Shown here one piece after another: positions 35,035 to 47,127 of a DNA stretch of 64,000 nt (positions within the stretch are counted from its first letter, which is position 1; each line of letters begins with the position of its first letter). This DNA is from Megaleporinus macrocephalus. Its lineage: Eukaryota; Chordata; Actinopteri; Characiformes; Anostomidae. The stretch is taken from positions 41,574,656 to 41,638,655 of the forward strand of contig CM038709.1 in assembly GCA_021613375.1 (NCBI GenBank), given 5' to 3'. A program made the position numbers and the translations under genes. Under the pieces are notes generated by a model. The model did not search any database. It saw nothing but the letters and a program-made list of their open reading frames with translations, and had not been told where the DNA came from.

Positions 35035-35250
35035 CCACACAGTAGTGCCCACTTACCCACAGTGGTGGGCAGCTCTATCCAGCGGATCTATCCAGGGATC
35101 AGTTGGGGGTTGTTCAAAGTGTCTTGCTCAAGAGCTCTTCAGTTGCGTCCTGTTGGTTCAGGGGATTGAACCAGTGACCAAGGCTGGCTCCCTGACCTCC
35201 TACCCACAACTGCCACCCCGACCCCCCTATTGTTACCACATCCCCCTGAT
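35035..35250 (-). mobile_element. tRNA-derived SINE fragment (reverse)
   Basis: The reverse complement has the B-box-like GGTTCAATCCCCTGAACC and GAAGAGCTCTTGAGCAAGAC, matching the better copy at 38,020. Older and diverged. Confidence 0.6.
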
Positions 35251-35299
35251 AAACTGATCTAAATAAAATAGAGCATTAATAGATAAACCAGAAGGGGTT

Positions 35300-35625
35300 T
35301 TTCTTAGCCTGTGCATCAAAGCTTTAAGGTCACCATGCCCAATGCCAGGCTAGAGCTCTCCAGCAATGGCCTGTGGAGCAGTGGAACTGTATTCTCTGAA
35401 GTGATGGAGCTCCATCCTACAATGTTGAGATGAGTCAGAGTGATCCAGAACTGATCGTCCTCTAAAGATAAATCCTCACAGCTATGTTCCAGCATCTAGT
35501 GTAACATCTGGTCTTCCCAGAGGAGAAGAGGCTGATACTGCAGAAGGGGGTGGCAACAAGATTGTAATGTCGTTTGAACCCATGAGCCCCCAACAACACT
35601 ACATGACATACATTAACCTTACACA
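35300..35625 (+). pseudogene. Tc1-like transposase fragment with internal deletion
   Basis: CCCAATGCCAGGCTAGAG (35,339) and GGAGCAGTGGAACTGTATTC correspond to the middle of a fish Tc1-like transposase. ATGTTCCAGCATCTAGTGTA (35,483) onward corresponds to its C-terminus (FQHLV). The catalytic segment between them is missing. Confidence 0.55.
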
Positions 35626-35689
35626 AAACCATGAGACCTAAAAAAAACAAACTCCTCTACGTCATCAGATTAGTCCCGAATTCCCAGAT

Positions 35690-35965
35690 ATATCTGTATA
35701 CTCTGAACACGGAGCTGCTGTTAAGAGAAGGATAAAAATGAATTAATCATGCGTTCTGCTCCAGCGCCTTCCCAATCAGAGGAGCAAAAACCTCCATTCA
35801 TTTAGCTCCTTGGCATATTTCATTTTTAATTAGCGCTGCATTAGTAACGATAAAGCACTCCCAGCATCCTCCACACGCAGGTGTGACCCCTCCCCACACT
35901 ACCATGACATGTTGTTTAATTAACGCTATGGCAACTGGCGTCATATTTAAAATTATAATTTTTTT
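35690..35965. promoter_or_regulatory. Candidate conserved non-coding element
   Basis: Many homeodomain-type cores: GAATTAATCATG (35,740), TTTTTAATTAGCGCTGCATT (35,824), TTTAATTAACGCTATGGCAA (35,914). Non-repetitive and without coding logic. Confidence 0.37.
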
Positions 35966-36085
35966 TAAATTATTATTTATTTTATTTTTCTCCCAAATCT
36001 TGCATGTGGATTGGTGCTAGGATTGGTGACTCGTCTCCTGCTCTAGGATTGGCTAATAATTCTCTTTCCCAAGTGTACTCCAGAA

Positions 36086-36092
<7 letters not shown>

Positions 36093-36146
<54 letters not shown>
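36093..36146. repeat. (CA)n/(TA)n microsatellite
   Basis: CACACACA then about 26 TA units. It ends exactly where the head of a tRNA-like element should be. Confidence 0.96.
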
Positions 36147-36149
<3 letters not shown>

Positions 36150-36242
36150 GTCGCCTCACATCAAGACGGTCCAGGTTGGATTCCCGGTCTGGGCTGTTCT
36201 ATGTGGATCTGTCTTGGCCATGCCATGAACTGGCAACCTGTC

Positions 36243-36245
<3 letters not shown>
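36147..36245 (+). mobile_element. tRNA-like dispersed element, truncated copy
   Basis: GTCGCCTCACATCAAGACGG then B-box-like GGTTGGATTCCCGG. The A-box head is missing and (TA)n sits in its place. Most of the body after GTTCTATGTGGATCTG is deleted. Confidence 0.6.

Positions 36246-36246
<1 letters not shown>

Positions 36247-36310
<64 letters not shown>
36247..36310. repeat. (TA)n microsatellite
   Basis: About 32 TA units between the truncated tRNA-like element and a TIR element fragment. Confidence 0.97.
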
Positions 36311-36312
<2 letters not shown>

Positions 36313-36413
36313 ATGAAACCTTCACATGATATAAATGGCAGATGCTGTGTTCAAATGATACATAAAAACTGACAAATATTGAGAAATATGTTTTTCTTTG
36401 GACAGCGATGATC
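36311..36413 (-). mobile_element. TIR element fragment, copy 5
   Basis: TGTTCAAATGATACATAAAA and the terminal TTTTTCTTTGGACAGCGATG match the family's end; the core is missing. Confidence 0.6.
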
Positions 36414-36859
36414 CATAAATATATATATTGTGGACTAACTACAGCAAATTCTTTTAATAGACTCGTTGTTGTATTTCCATTATTTTAAAAATGGCTTTCT
36501 TCCTTATAATATGTAGGCAGACAAGCTATCAAGCTAGCGTTCCCATTGGTTAGGCCTTAATGAGCTGGACACAAGGTCTTAACTATTAGGTGAACCACCA
36601 ACATAGCTAGAAAACATGTTTCTGGAAGTTCTAGATTCACTAAGTGAACACAGTTAGCTTAACCAGTCGCAACTTAACTAGTCATCAGTTGTTAGAACAA
36701 GCAATACTTAAAATAACATAAAAAATTAATATGGGTGAAGTTTGACTCATGTTAGCCTGTGCATCAAAGGCTTAAAATATATATAATGCAAGACTTTCTG
36801 GAAGTTCTAGATAAGTCACTAAGTGATTTCAGTCAGATTAACCAGTCATCAGCTGTTGG

Positions 36860-37480
36860 GAAAAAAAAAAAAACAAACAAAAAAAAAACAGCAGCTCAAT
36901 GGCAATACTCTTCACTGGTAAAACATATAAAGTAAAATACACCCTCTCCAAGTACTTCAGTAAAAACACTATACTCAAACTGAGTAAGGCTTCTATTAGC
37001 TCTCGAAGTAGCCTCAGTTCTTTGCGGCATAGATTCCACAAGATGTTGGAAACATTCCTTTAAGATTCTGATCCATTTTGAGATCATTGCATCATGTAGT
37101 TCCTGGAGGTTGTCCAGGAGCACTTTCATGCTGTGAATCTCCTCTTCTACCACCTTCGCAAGGTGTTTTATTGGATTCAGATCCGGTAATGGAAGACCAC
37201 TGAGGAACCAATTTTGCCGTGGAGCATTATCATGCTGGAAGTAGCCGTTAGAAGATGGTGAACTGTGTCCATGAGGACACGTACATGGTCAGCAACTATA
37301 TTCAAACAGGCTGAAGCATTCAAGAGAAGATCGATCTGTATTTAGGGCCCAAAGAAAACATTACAGTAACATTAAACTACCTCCACCAGCCTAGACAGGT
37401 TGGGTTCATGGATTTACAGTCTTAGCACCGAAGTTTTGCTTTACCATTCAAGTGCTTCATCTGATGAAACCATTGGCTCA
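36860..37480 (-). pseudogene. Tc1-like transposase remnant
   Basis: On the minus strand the frames show, in order, GYFQHDNAP (catalytic Asp region), LPLPDLNPIKHL (degenerate form of SPDLNPIEHLW) and FQHLVESMPQRTEA (C-terminus). Frameshifts separate the first two. The expected W after HL is lost and E has become K. Non-functional. Confidence 0.75.
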
Positions 37481-37539
37481 TTGATCATTTTTATCAATAA
37501 GTATATTTGTATATTATATTTGTGCATGACAATCCCAGC

Positions 37540-37730
37540 AGATTACCAGTTAGAGAAACACTGAGACCAGTCTGGCACCAACTGAGATCACTTTTTTCTC
37601 CATTCTAAGAGCTGACATGAACATCACCTGCAGCTGCTGGACTGTATTTACCTGAATTTATGCGCCGCACAGCCGCCACAAGATTGATGTATGGACGGTT
37701 TTAATGAAACCCAGTGAATCTATATGTTAA
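37540..37730 (-). mobile_element. Fragment of a common teleost repeat
   Basis: GAGACCAGTCTGGCACCAAC, then TTTTTTCTCCATTCTAAGAG and CACAGCCGCCACAAGATTG. I recognise this order from a repeat widespread in fish. It may belong with the neighbouring Tc1-like remnant. Confidence 0.45.
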
Positions 37731-38019
37731 TGTCTGTTACCAGCTTCTGAAAATCCAGCTTAGGATCTCTTTCAGTGGCTTCCTTCAAATGACCATGTTT
37801 CATTTAGGACTTCCAAAAACCTCTTTATGTGCACAAGTGTTCTCCTAGTGCTAACGTTCTACTAGAGTCCCAAATCAGGAAAAAATTGCTTTGTAAAGCT
37901 GGAATGTTTTTTTCTAATTTCTGAAGAGGCACTGAACTGAAGATTTAACTCTTCATAATCAGAGTTCTCCACAGTAAGCTGCAGTATGATATTTTCTACT
38001 ATAAGTTAGGACAGTCGTG

Positions 38020-38292
38020 AGTTGGGGCAGTCGTGGCCTGAAGGTTAGGGATCTGGTCTTTTGACTGGAAGGTCGTCGGTTCAATCTCTGGGACCGGCAG
38101 GCCACGACTGAAGTGCCCTTGAGCAAGGCACCTAACCCCAACTGCTTCCCGGGCACCGCTCACTGCCCCCTAGTGTGTGTGTATATGTGGGTGTTTCACT
38201 GCACGGATGGGTTAAATACGGAGGTCAAATTCTGCTGTGTGCAAACACATGTGGCTAATTCTAGTTTAAAAAAAATAAATAAGAAGAAGAAC
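38020..38292 (+). mobile_element. tRNA-derived SINE, near-complete
   Basis: A-box-like TGGCCTGAAGGTTAGG (38,034), B-box GGTTCAATCTC (38,079), then GGCAGGCCACGACTGAAGTG and CCCTTGAGCAAGGCACCTAA. The tail part has TTTCACTGCACGGATGGGTT and an A-rich 3' end (AAAAAAAATAAATAAG). Transcribed by Pol III in principle and moved by LINE proteins in trans. Confidence 0.78.
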
Positions 38293-38317
38293 ATATAGCA
38301 ATAAGCAAGTAGCACAG

Positions 38318-38570
38318 ATCGTTGCTGTCTGATGAAAAACAAGTTACTCCAGAAAGGCAACTTCACAGGAGAGGCCAAAAACTGTCTTTACTTTCAGTGT
38401 GAGTCAATGGAACCAGAATGTTTTCCAAGCTATTTTGGAGCAATTCTATTGGTCCATTCACCATGAACTGTTCCCACAATGTAAACGACAACTGCCGTGT
38501 TTGAACAATGTAGAAGAATGAAAATCAACAAAAGTGGATTTGGCATACTAATGTCCTTGTCCATTCTAGA
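38318..38570 (-). mobile_element. TIR element, copy 6
   Basis: Left end GATCGTTGCTGTCTGATGAA matches the TIR. The core is TTCTATTGGTCCATTC with CAATGGAACCAGAATG before it. The right end (AATGTCCTTGTCCATTCTAG) is diverged. Confidence 0.7.
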
Positions 38571-39534
38571 AAAAACATAGGCTAAGGTATCAGAATGCCC
38601 ACAATGCATTTCCACAGCACCTAATGAATGTAGGACCATATGCTGAAGACTTAGCATGGTGCAGTCTTATGGATAGCTATGGCAAGTTATCTGCTTTGCT
38701 TTTTTTAAGGTTGGAAATGACTACCAGTGGATTAGTTGGTACATCATCTTGCTTCATTGAGTCATCTAATTAAGTAGCTATGTCCCTGTCCAGCATTGTC
38801 TCTACTACCATTGTGGTTGAACAATCTATATATATTTGTCATAGCTGGCTCATGTAGTTAGCTACCTTCATGATAGAACTAACACAACCATATTGAATTA
38901 GACATAACTCAGTAAGCTGGCCATGAGGAGCTGCTTACATGTCCCCACGTCGTCACATTGCAGACATTTGGTCCCCACAAAGAGTGGAACACACGCATAC
39001 ACAGGTACTCACATCTGGTGTTTTCATTCTTCATTAAAGGATCTGAGGACACATATCGAGGGGTTCCTTCACGGCGATGGGACTGCGCTGAGAGGACCTA
39101 TCAGTTTCCTTTCCGGATCCACACCTGCAAGCTATTCTTTCTTTTATTTGCTCCATCACTGAGGTCATGGCGTGTAGCTGTGACAGTACAGCTGTGTTAT
39201 CCAGCTGTGGAACTGCGTGCATTAATTCAATAAGACACTCCAGTGTAGCACAGGTTTCATCTGCTGGGTGTGTATCGAGTGCACGAGCTGATGAGGATGT
39301 AGTAGTCTAATGCATTACGCTGCAGCTCTACAGAGCGCTAACCTTCACACAATCAGTCGCAGGTTGCGAGTTGCGTGAATCATGTCGCAGCAGTTGCACA
39401 TTAAAAAATTATAAAACTTGTAAGCAGGGAATTCAGTTATTAGTATTTGGCATATTAGTAGACTATTTGGTAATAGCTCTATAATAACCCCTATAACTGG
39501 CTAATCATGCTCTTGATAGTTTGCTAATTCTAGT
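38571..39534. other. No gene recognised
   Basis: Overlapping 60-90-codon frames near 38,920-39,230 on both strands carry no domain. Confidence 0.42.
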
Positions 39535-39539
39535 TGCAC

Positions 39540-40181
39540 AATTATATTGTTATTAGTTTCATGCTTTCTGCCAGATCTTCGTCGCATAACTCGTCCCACA
39601 GGTTTTGAAATTTCAGCTCCGTTCCAACTCCAGATTGTCCAGTCTGATTGTGTGATTCGGGCTTATATACATCCTTTTGATTGGGTGCACAGATTCTGGA
39701 CGACATCAAATCTTCTCCAGAATTTTTTCCCATAGAGAATGAATAGGATTAAAAATTGCACAACAATCTACTGAACTTCTGCTCGACCGACAGACCCCAT
39801 TTCACATACACTGACTCAGGGCGGACCCCTGACCACAACTTTAGTGATGGTTTGACCCGCACTTGTCTGTTTGTCATTTTACTACCATCCTTTCTTTGTC
39901 CCATAGAGTCCTATTCATTTTCAGTCACATCCAAACCTCATGGTTTCATTTAACCTACAGCCTCCAAACTGCATGTACTCACTCAGGGCAGGTCCCCAAA
40001 CACTAATCCACAGACATACTGACCCGCACTCGTCTATTTGCCGTTTATTTATCCCTTGTTCCTCCCCTAGGGTCCCATTCAGTTTTGGCTGAACCCAAAC
40101 ACAATGTTGTTCAACCTGCAGCCACCAAACTGCCTGTACTTACTCAGAGCAGACCCCCAAACATCTAATCCACAGACATAC
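39540..40181 (+). repeat. Dispersed repeat R with about 160-bp internal units (left part)
   Basis: Starts like the copies at 27,165 and 47,130 (CCAGATCTTCG, CTCCAGATTGTCCAGTCTGA). Inside, the words CACTGACTCAGGGCGG (39,820), CTCACTCAGGGCAGG (39,977) and CTTACTCAGAGCAGACC (40,138) mark a repeating unit of about 157-161 bp. Interrupted by a solo LTR at 40,182. Confidence 0.75.
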
Positions 40182-40538
40182 TGTCTTTGTTCTCTGTTTA
40201 CATTGCATGTCACGTGTGTTTGTTTATATTTTCTCATTCGAGCCATGTACTGATGTTTTGGTCATGTGTCTGTCCTAGTCTCCACCCCTCACCTGTTTAA
40301 TGTCTGTGTCTCTAGGTGTTTCATATCCCCTGCGTTACTTAATCCCTCAGTTTGCCCCTGTCTATGTTGTTAGTGTTGTTACCTGTTTCCTGTATTCGTT
40401 CTGTTCTTTTTTTTATTTCAGTATTTTCAGTTATTTCTTGTTTTATTTGTTTCTTTGTTACTTTATTGTTCTGTTTCTGTTTTATTTCTTATGGATGCCA
40501 ATAAAAGACAATCCCTCGTCACGTCTCCTTTGGCGACA
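40182..40538 (+). mobile_element. Solo LTR with perfect 5-bp target duplication
   Basis: The 357-bp insert begins TGTCTTTG and ends GGCGACA, i.e. TG...CA termini. It is flanked by CATAC at 40,177-40,181 and again at 40,539-40,543. The host repeat R resumes in phase after it. AATAAA lies at 40,500-40,505, fitting an R-region polyadenylation signal. The 5-bp duplication suits Gypsy- or BEL-type elements, but the family is not fixed. Left by recombination between two LTRs (inference). Confidence 0.85.
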
Positions 40539-40710
40539 CATACTGAACCACACTCCTCTATTTGTCCATCCTCCATTTCCTTTAGGAAATGCACTTTTCT
40601 AGTTATATTATTTTTTATTATTTTATATTATTTTGTGCAGTAACAGTATCCAACTCCGGACCGTTCAGTCAGATTGGGACTGTATGACCTCATGATTGGA
40701 CGTTTGGTAC
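40539..40710 (+). repeat. Dispersed repeat R (continuation after the LTR)
   Basis: ACTGAACCACACTCCTCTAT continues the unit interrupted at 40,181. TTTAGGAAATGCACTTTTCT matches 47,607. A further CAACTCCGGACCGTTCAGTC (40,651) resembles the family start. Confidence 0.65.
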
Positions 40711-40919
40711 TTCATAACAGAGTTATTTTTTTTTTGCCACTTAATATTTTTTACTTTTACATTTCATATACATTTAATTTCACGTACACTACTTACAATT
40801 TACTACATTTAAAAATGTATACATACATAACATTTTGGGTCAAATTGACCCACATAATATAAATTAGTATAACGGGTAAAGTCATAACACTAAAACTTTT
40901 AATATACTATAATATTAGA

Positions 40920-41399
<480 letters not shown>

Positions 41400-41640
41400 T
41401 ATGGCCACAGTTTCATATTACACCAGTCTGGGTTTTCCTTGACTCTATTTTAATCAATACAGCCCCCAGAGCTGGAGGTACAGGCATATTAAACCTTCCT
41501 AAATAATGTTTATTTCAATTTGAGTAGCTGCAGATTATGCAATCATGCGAGGGAAGTTCAGTTCATTTGACCTGTTGGTTAATGAGGGGCCGCTCAGAGT
41601 GTTGCACTGAGAAAACCATCACTGTACTCAGAGTTCTTTG
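41400..41640. promoter_or_regulatory. Candidate conserved non-coding element
   Basis: TTTTAATCAATACAG (41,448), GATTATGCAATCATGCG (41,532) and GGTTAATGAGG (41,577) give several homeodomain, PBX-like and C/EBP-like cores in repeat-free DNA. Conservation untested. Confidence 0.3.
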
Positions 41641-42074
41641 TTAAAATTCTTCTCTTGTTCCTCTTTTTAGGAGGCAGGAGTTTCCTCCATGTTCGCCAGC
41701 TTCTTGTATGACATACCTGATCAACTTTAAGCAATACGGCAGTACCCTAATAGTGCGCCATCACCAGGATGTAACTGCAGTGCCATTTAAGGTGGAGGTG
41801 GTAGAATTTCAATGAGAAGCTTTCAAATCTCCATCAAAAGAGCAGTAATGATGATAAACACAATGAAGAGTCAGCAGCAAGTGCTTCCAATCCTTAAGTC
41901 ATTGGTCAAGAGTCGACCCCTATGTGTTGGAGATTCGATTGTTTTGGAATCAACTCCCCACTCACTACCTTATACATTAATTATTGGATTTGGTACAGTC
42001 AACAAATACGTTCTGGAGAATGTGATTGGACTATTTTGTAAAAGTGGCTCTCTGGTCATGACGTTATAGACGTG

Positions 42075-42310
42075 AGACACCTAGAGATAAAGATTGAGAG
42101 GCTTTAATGAAGGGCTTTAATAATAGGCTTTAATAATGGGCAAAAGGCAGTGTCAGTAGTAGTCCGGGTCAGAACCAGTAGAGCAACAAAAGGATGTCCC
42201 AAAAGACGTAACGCCAAAACCAGGCGAAAGTCTGAAACCAAGATATCCAGAAAATCGTGTTGAGTGAATGCAACAGGGTAATACATAAAACAGCAAACAG
42301 ACGGGATTAA
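42075..42310 (-). mobile_element. Possible LTR-retrotransposon internal fragment
   Basis: Two CTTTAATAATGGGC/CTTTAATAATAGGC words followed by AAACCAGGCGAAAGTCTGAA-type sequence resemble non-coding parts near the primer binding site of fish Gypsy elements. Weak call. Confidence 0.25.
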
Positions 42311-43694
42311 GGGAACACTTCATTATATTTGTTGAGAGACAACTTCAGTAGTCCGGTGACTGGGACTGGTAACAGAGCCATGTGACTAACAAGGGAGTTC
42401 TGGGTGGTCCATTTCAAGCCAGTTACAGTTTTTAAGAAATATGAATTCATTTTAGGAGTATAATCAGTTTTAAAGAGTTGTATTGACAACTTAGATGTCT
42501 TTATGAGAAGAGATTTCAACAATCCATCTCAAATTCTTGTAGATGAAATTTAACTGAGATGATTTCTATGAATGTGAGGTGATGCAGCAATATATTGTCC
42601 TCAATAACACTATATGATTTTAAAAAGTAGAACTGATTTTTAAAGAAAGTTTATTACATTTCAGAGCACATACTTTAAACCAGAGGTCAAACATTGACTT
42701 TTACTTGAGTATTTCTTACTAGATTACTAGTATGTTTGCTTAATTAAATGACTTAATAACTCCTTAATTACTTATGTTCTTATGTCATCTCTGGTTTTGG
42801 TACAATCATAGTTAAATGTAAAATTTTACCATTGGAGGATATTTTAGCAATGTCTTAGCAGGTTTAAACTGTACTGGCGATGTCACAGCCACAGCCTGGT
42901 GATGCCAAGAGCCCAAGACAATATAACTGTCATCCCTCCTCGTCACTTAGCACGATAGAACTGATCTCTTCCAAATGTGTTAAGCTGTCTAATCATGCTA
43001 TGTCAGCAGTTGTTTGAAAAGTTGTGGTGTCTTATCCAGACTTAACTAGCGGGAAGAAATAATTCATGACTAAAGGTAAAAATTTTATTTCTTCTTTCTG
43101 GTAATGGGACCTAAAATGAAGTTGACTTGGTGACTCACAGGTGGTTGATATCCTTCCTCTAGTAACATCGTGCTTCCCTTTACCCACCAACCGGCCCCCG
43201 CCCCAAAATGAAAGGGCATGGCTATTCTAATCACTGCTTCACACATCGGCATATACATCCACATGTATTATGTGAGGTATTAAAAGTGTTTGTGTTCTGT
43301 ATTTACTGTACATGGAACCAGAACCAATGAGGGAGAGCTGTGAAGGATGGCTGGTGTGCATGTGTTCATAGACACATGTGCCAAACTCTGGTCCGCAGCA
43401 GGCCTTATGGCTCGGTCTCGGCATCTCCAGGCCAAATCCTCTGTTGTGCCACACGGACAGGTTGTGTACGAAGGGATACATTCCTAGGTAGCACATGCAC
43501 TCTGTTCTAGTTAGCTCATCATTATAATATTAAGTTGGACAGAAAACCAACTTATTTTTCTTTTACTTCTTCTCAAAGTTCTTTGTTATTATTTTGCACT
43601 GAACACTTGTTCATGTTTCAGTTTGCGCTGTTTACGCTACACACACCAAACTGTGGATTGAATGGACATGTGGTTTTGTTGGAACATTCAGATA
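42311..43694. other. No gene recognised
   Basis: Mostly AT-rich; a minus-strand 85-codon frame at 43,496-43,239 shows no domain. A C-run (43,195-43,203) is present. Confidence 0.42.
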
Positions 43695-44965
43695 TTTAAA
43701 CTTTACTAACTTGGAGCAACCACCTGAGAAACCATAGCAATGACCTAGTAATACCTAAGCAACTACCTGGGATACCATAGCAGTGGCATAGCAACACTTT
43801 AGCAACCACCTGGGACACCACAGCAATGACCTAGCAATACCTTAGCAACTACATGAGAAACTGTAGCAATGGCCTAGTAATACCTTAGCAACCACCTGGG
43901 ATACCAGAGCAATGACCTAGCAATGCATCAGCAACCACCTGAAAACTATAGCAATGACCTAGTAATACCTTTGCAACTACCTGGGACACCATAGCAGTGG
44001 CCTAGGAACAGCATAGCTATGACCTGAAAAACTATAGCAACTACCTGGAATAACATAGCAGTGGCCTACCAACCCCTTAGTAACCACCTGTGAAACTACA
44101 GCTATGACATAGCGACAACTTAGCAACCATCTGAGTCAGCGTAGCAATAGCCTAGCGACACCCTAGCAACCACTTGAATACCACAGCAAATGGCAAGGCA
44201 ACACTTTAGCAACCACCTGGTATACCATAGCAATGACCTAGCATCACCTTAGCAACCATTTGAGAAACAATAGCAATAGCCTGAACACATTAGTAACCAA
44301 CTGGGATATGATAACAATGGTCTAGCAACACCTTAACAACCACCTTGGATATCATAGCAGTGGCCTAGCAACGCCATAGCCATGACCTGAAAAACTATAG
44401 CAACTACCAGGGATAACAAAGCTGTGGCCTACCAACCCCTTAGTAACCACCTGTGAAACTATAGCTATGACCTAGCAACAACTTAGCAACCATCTGAGTC
44501 AGCATAGCAATAGCTTAGCGACACCCTAGCAACCAATTGAATACCACAGCAAATGGCATGGCAACACTTTAGCAACCACCTGGTATACCATAGCAATGAC
44601 CTAGCATCACCTTAGCAACCATTTGAAAAATATTAGCAATAGCCTAGTAACACATTAGCAACCAACTGGGTTATAATAACAGTGGTCTAGCAACATCTTA
44701 ACAACCACTTTGGGTATCATAGCAATGGCATAGCAACAATATAACAACCACCTAGGACAGCATAGCAATGGCCTAGCAACACCTACACAACAAACAAGTA
44801 TGCAACAACAACAATACCCTTACAACCAGCAGAAATTCCATAGAAACTGCATATTAGCTTCCTGGCAACCAGTAAAAAATACCTCACCAAATACAATGTG
44901 CACACCATAGGAGTGATGAAAAATACCTTAGCCGCCACCTAGCAACGCCATAGCAACCATCTAAA
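43695..44965. repeat. About 42-bp minisatellite, array 3, with a 363-bp duplication
   Basis: Unit close to CCTAGCAACACCTTAGCAAC then CACCTGGGATACCATAGCAATGG, about 30 copies. A block starting TAACATAGCAGTGGCC at 44,051 is repeated as TAACAAAGCTGTGGCC at 44,414 with nearly the same order of unit variants, so a multi-unit segment duplicated. Confidence 0.92.
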
Positions 44966-45109
44966 ATGATTACAGAAAGCAAAGTCAGTTATAAAAAACT
45001 AAAAACTGCTATAGCTTTGTAATAACATTGTAATAACTTTGTAATAATGGTTTTGTGACATCACAAACACAGTAAATGTCTAAAGTGAAACTTTAACCAT
45101 GTGTCCACA

Positions 45110-45440
45110 CGACGCTGAACTCTTTCACTTCACAAACTGAGTGTATATGTATATCTCTCCGCTCAGTTCATCACACACGCCTTTTAATTCACTGCTTTCC
45201 AGACGCACTTGTTTGCAGAGAGAGAGATTTACCGTTCTCTTTCTGCTGTTATTGCCGACTGTTGCCATTGGAAACCTCGGCAAACCGGGAGTTTAATGAG
45301 GGGAATGAAGATGGAGACAGAAAGAAGCAGGGAAGGACGTCTTACCATTTTGGTCTGTTATCATTACAGATCGGCGGCGGGAACGGCCCGTACAGACTGT
45401 AATTTGCAGACGGAGCAGCTTATATAAAGCACATGCGGAG
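45110..45440. promoter_or_regulatory. Single-copy block with RFX-like motif
   Basis: GTTGCCATTGGAAACC at 45,260 resembles an X-box. Flanking DNA is GC-balanced, repeat-free and has CpGs at 45,250-45,290 and 45,370-45,395. The 72- and 82-codon frames across it are unrecognised. Confidence 0.28.
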
Positions 45441-45656
45441 AGATGTACATGCTCGCTAAGTGATTTCTTCATGCTCCGCCCACAAATACTGCTGAAGGCA
45501 AAAACCCTCTTCATGTACTTTGTTTGAATACGAAAGGTCACTGAGCATATTTCTTTTTCTTTTTTATAATCTCACCATCTTACAGCTAAAGCTACAGCTA
45601 GCATCACTGATTCGGTTCTAGACTGTATTTATCATACCCAGAATTTGTGTGAATAT

Positions 45657-47121
45657 GTTAGTACGGTGGTGTAGTGGTTAGTATATTGGTGTAGTGGTTA
45701 GTATGGTGGTGTAGTGGTTAGTATGGTGGTGTAGGGGTTAGTATGGTGGTGTAGGGGTTAGTACAGTGGTGTAGTGATTAGTACGGTGGTGTAGTGGTTA
45801 GTATATTTGTGTAGTGGTTAGTATATTGGTGTAGTGGTTAGTATGGTGGTGTAGTGGTTAGTATGGTGGTGTAGGGGTTAGTACAGTGGTGTAGTGATTA
45901 GTACGGTGGTGTAGTGGTTAGTATATTTGTGTAGTGGTTAGTATGATGGTGTAGTGGTTAGTATAGTGGTGTAGTGGTTAGTATAGTGGTGTAGTGGTCA
46001 GTACGGTGGTGTAGTGGTCAGTACGGTGGTGTAGTGGTCAGTATAGTGGTGTAGTGGTTAGTATGGTGGTGTAGTGGTTAGTATGGTGGTGTAGTGGTTA
46101 GTACGGTGGTGTAGTGGTTAGTACGGTGGTGTAGTGGTTAGTATGGTGGTGTAGTGGTTAGTACTGTGGTGTAGTGGTTAGTATAGTGGTGTAGTGGTCA
46201 GTACGGTGGTGTAGTGGTCAGTACGGTGGTGTAGTGGTTAGTATAGTGGTGTAGTGGTCAGTACGGTGGTGTAGTGGTTAGTACGGTGGTGTAGTGGTTA
46301 GTACGGTGGTGTAGTGGTTAGTACGGTGGTGTAGTGGTTAGTATGGTGTAGTGGTCAGTACGGTGGTGTAGTGGTTAGTATGGTGGTATAGTGGTTAGTA
46401 TGGTGGTGTAGTGGTTAGTACGGTGGTGTAGTGGTCAGTACGGTGGTGTAGTGGTTAGTACGGTGGTGTAGTGGTTAATACGGTGGTGTAGTGGTTAGTA
46501 TGGTGGTGTAGTGGTTAGTATGGTGGTGTAGTGGTTAGTATGGTGTAGTGGTTAGTATGGTGGTGTAGTGGTCAGTAAGGTGGTGTAGTGATTAGTACGG
46601 TGAGGTAGTGGTCAGTACGGTGGTGTAGTGGTTAGTATGGTGGTGTAGTGGTTAGTATGGTGGTGTATTGGTTAGTATGGTGTAGTGGTTAGTAAGGTGG
46701 TGTAGTGGTTAGTAAGGTGGTGTAGTGGTTAGTATGGTGGTGTAGTGGTTAGTATGGTGGTGTAGTGGTTAGTATGGTGGTGTAGTGGTTAGTATGGTGG
46801 TGTAGTGGTCAGTATGGTGGTGTAGTGGTTAGTATGGTGGTGTAGTAGTTAGTATGGTGTAGTGGTTAGTAAGGTGGTGTAGTGGTTAGTATGGTGGTGT
46901 AGTGGTTAGTATGGTGTAGTGGTTAGTATGGTGGTGTAGTGGTCAGTATGGTGGTGTAGTGGTTAGTATGGTGGTGTAGTGGTTAGTATGGTGGTGTAGT
47001 GGTCAGTACGGTGGTGTAGTGGTTAGTATGGTGGTGTAGTGGTTAGTATGGTGGTGTAGTGGTCAGTATGGTGGTGTAGTTGTTAGCATGGTGGTGGTTA
47101 GCATCATGGTGGTGGTTAGCA
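45657..47121 (+). repeat. 20-bp minisatellite array C (about 73 units)
   Basis: Same unit as arrays A, B and D. Short 15-bp units (TATGGTGTAGTGGTT type) recur near 46,343, 46,540, 46,680, 46,856 and 46,914. Repeated series of variants (ATATT, ACAGT, GGGGTT) at 45,680-45,930 show multi-unit duplication. GTTAGCAT variants lie at the right end. Confidence 0.97.
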
Positions 47122-47127
47122 TTTTAG

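Noticed and set aside
38034..38095. True tRNA gene
   Set aside because: A and B boxes are present but no cloverleaf with paired acceptor stem; the downstream body and A-rich tail show a SINE.
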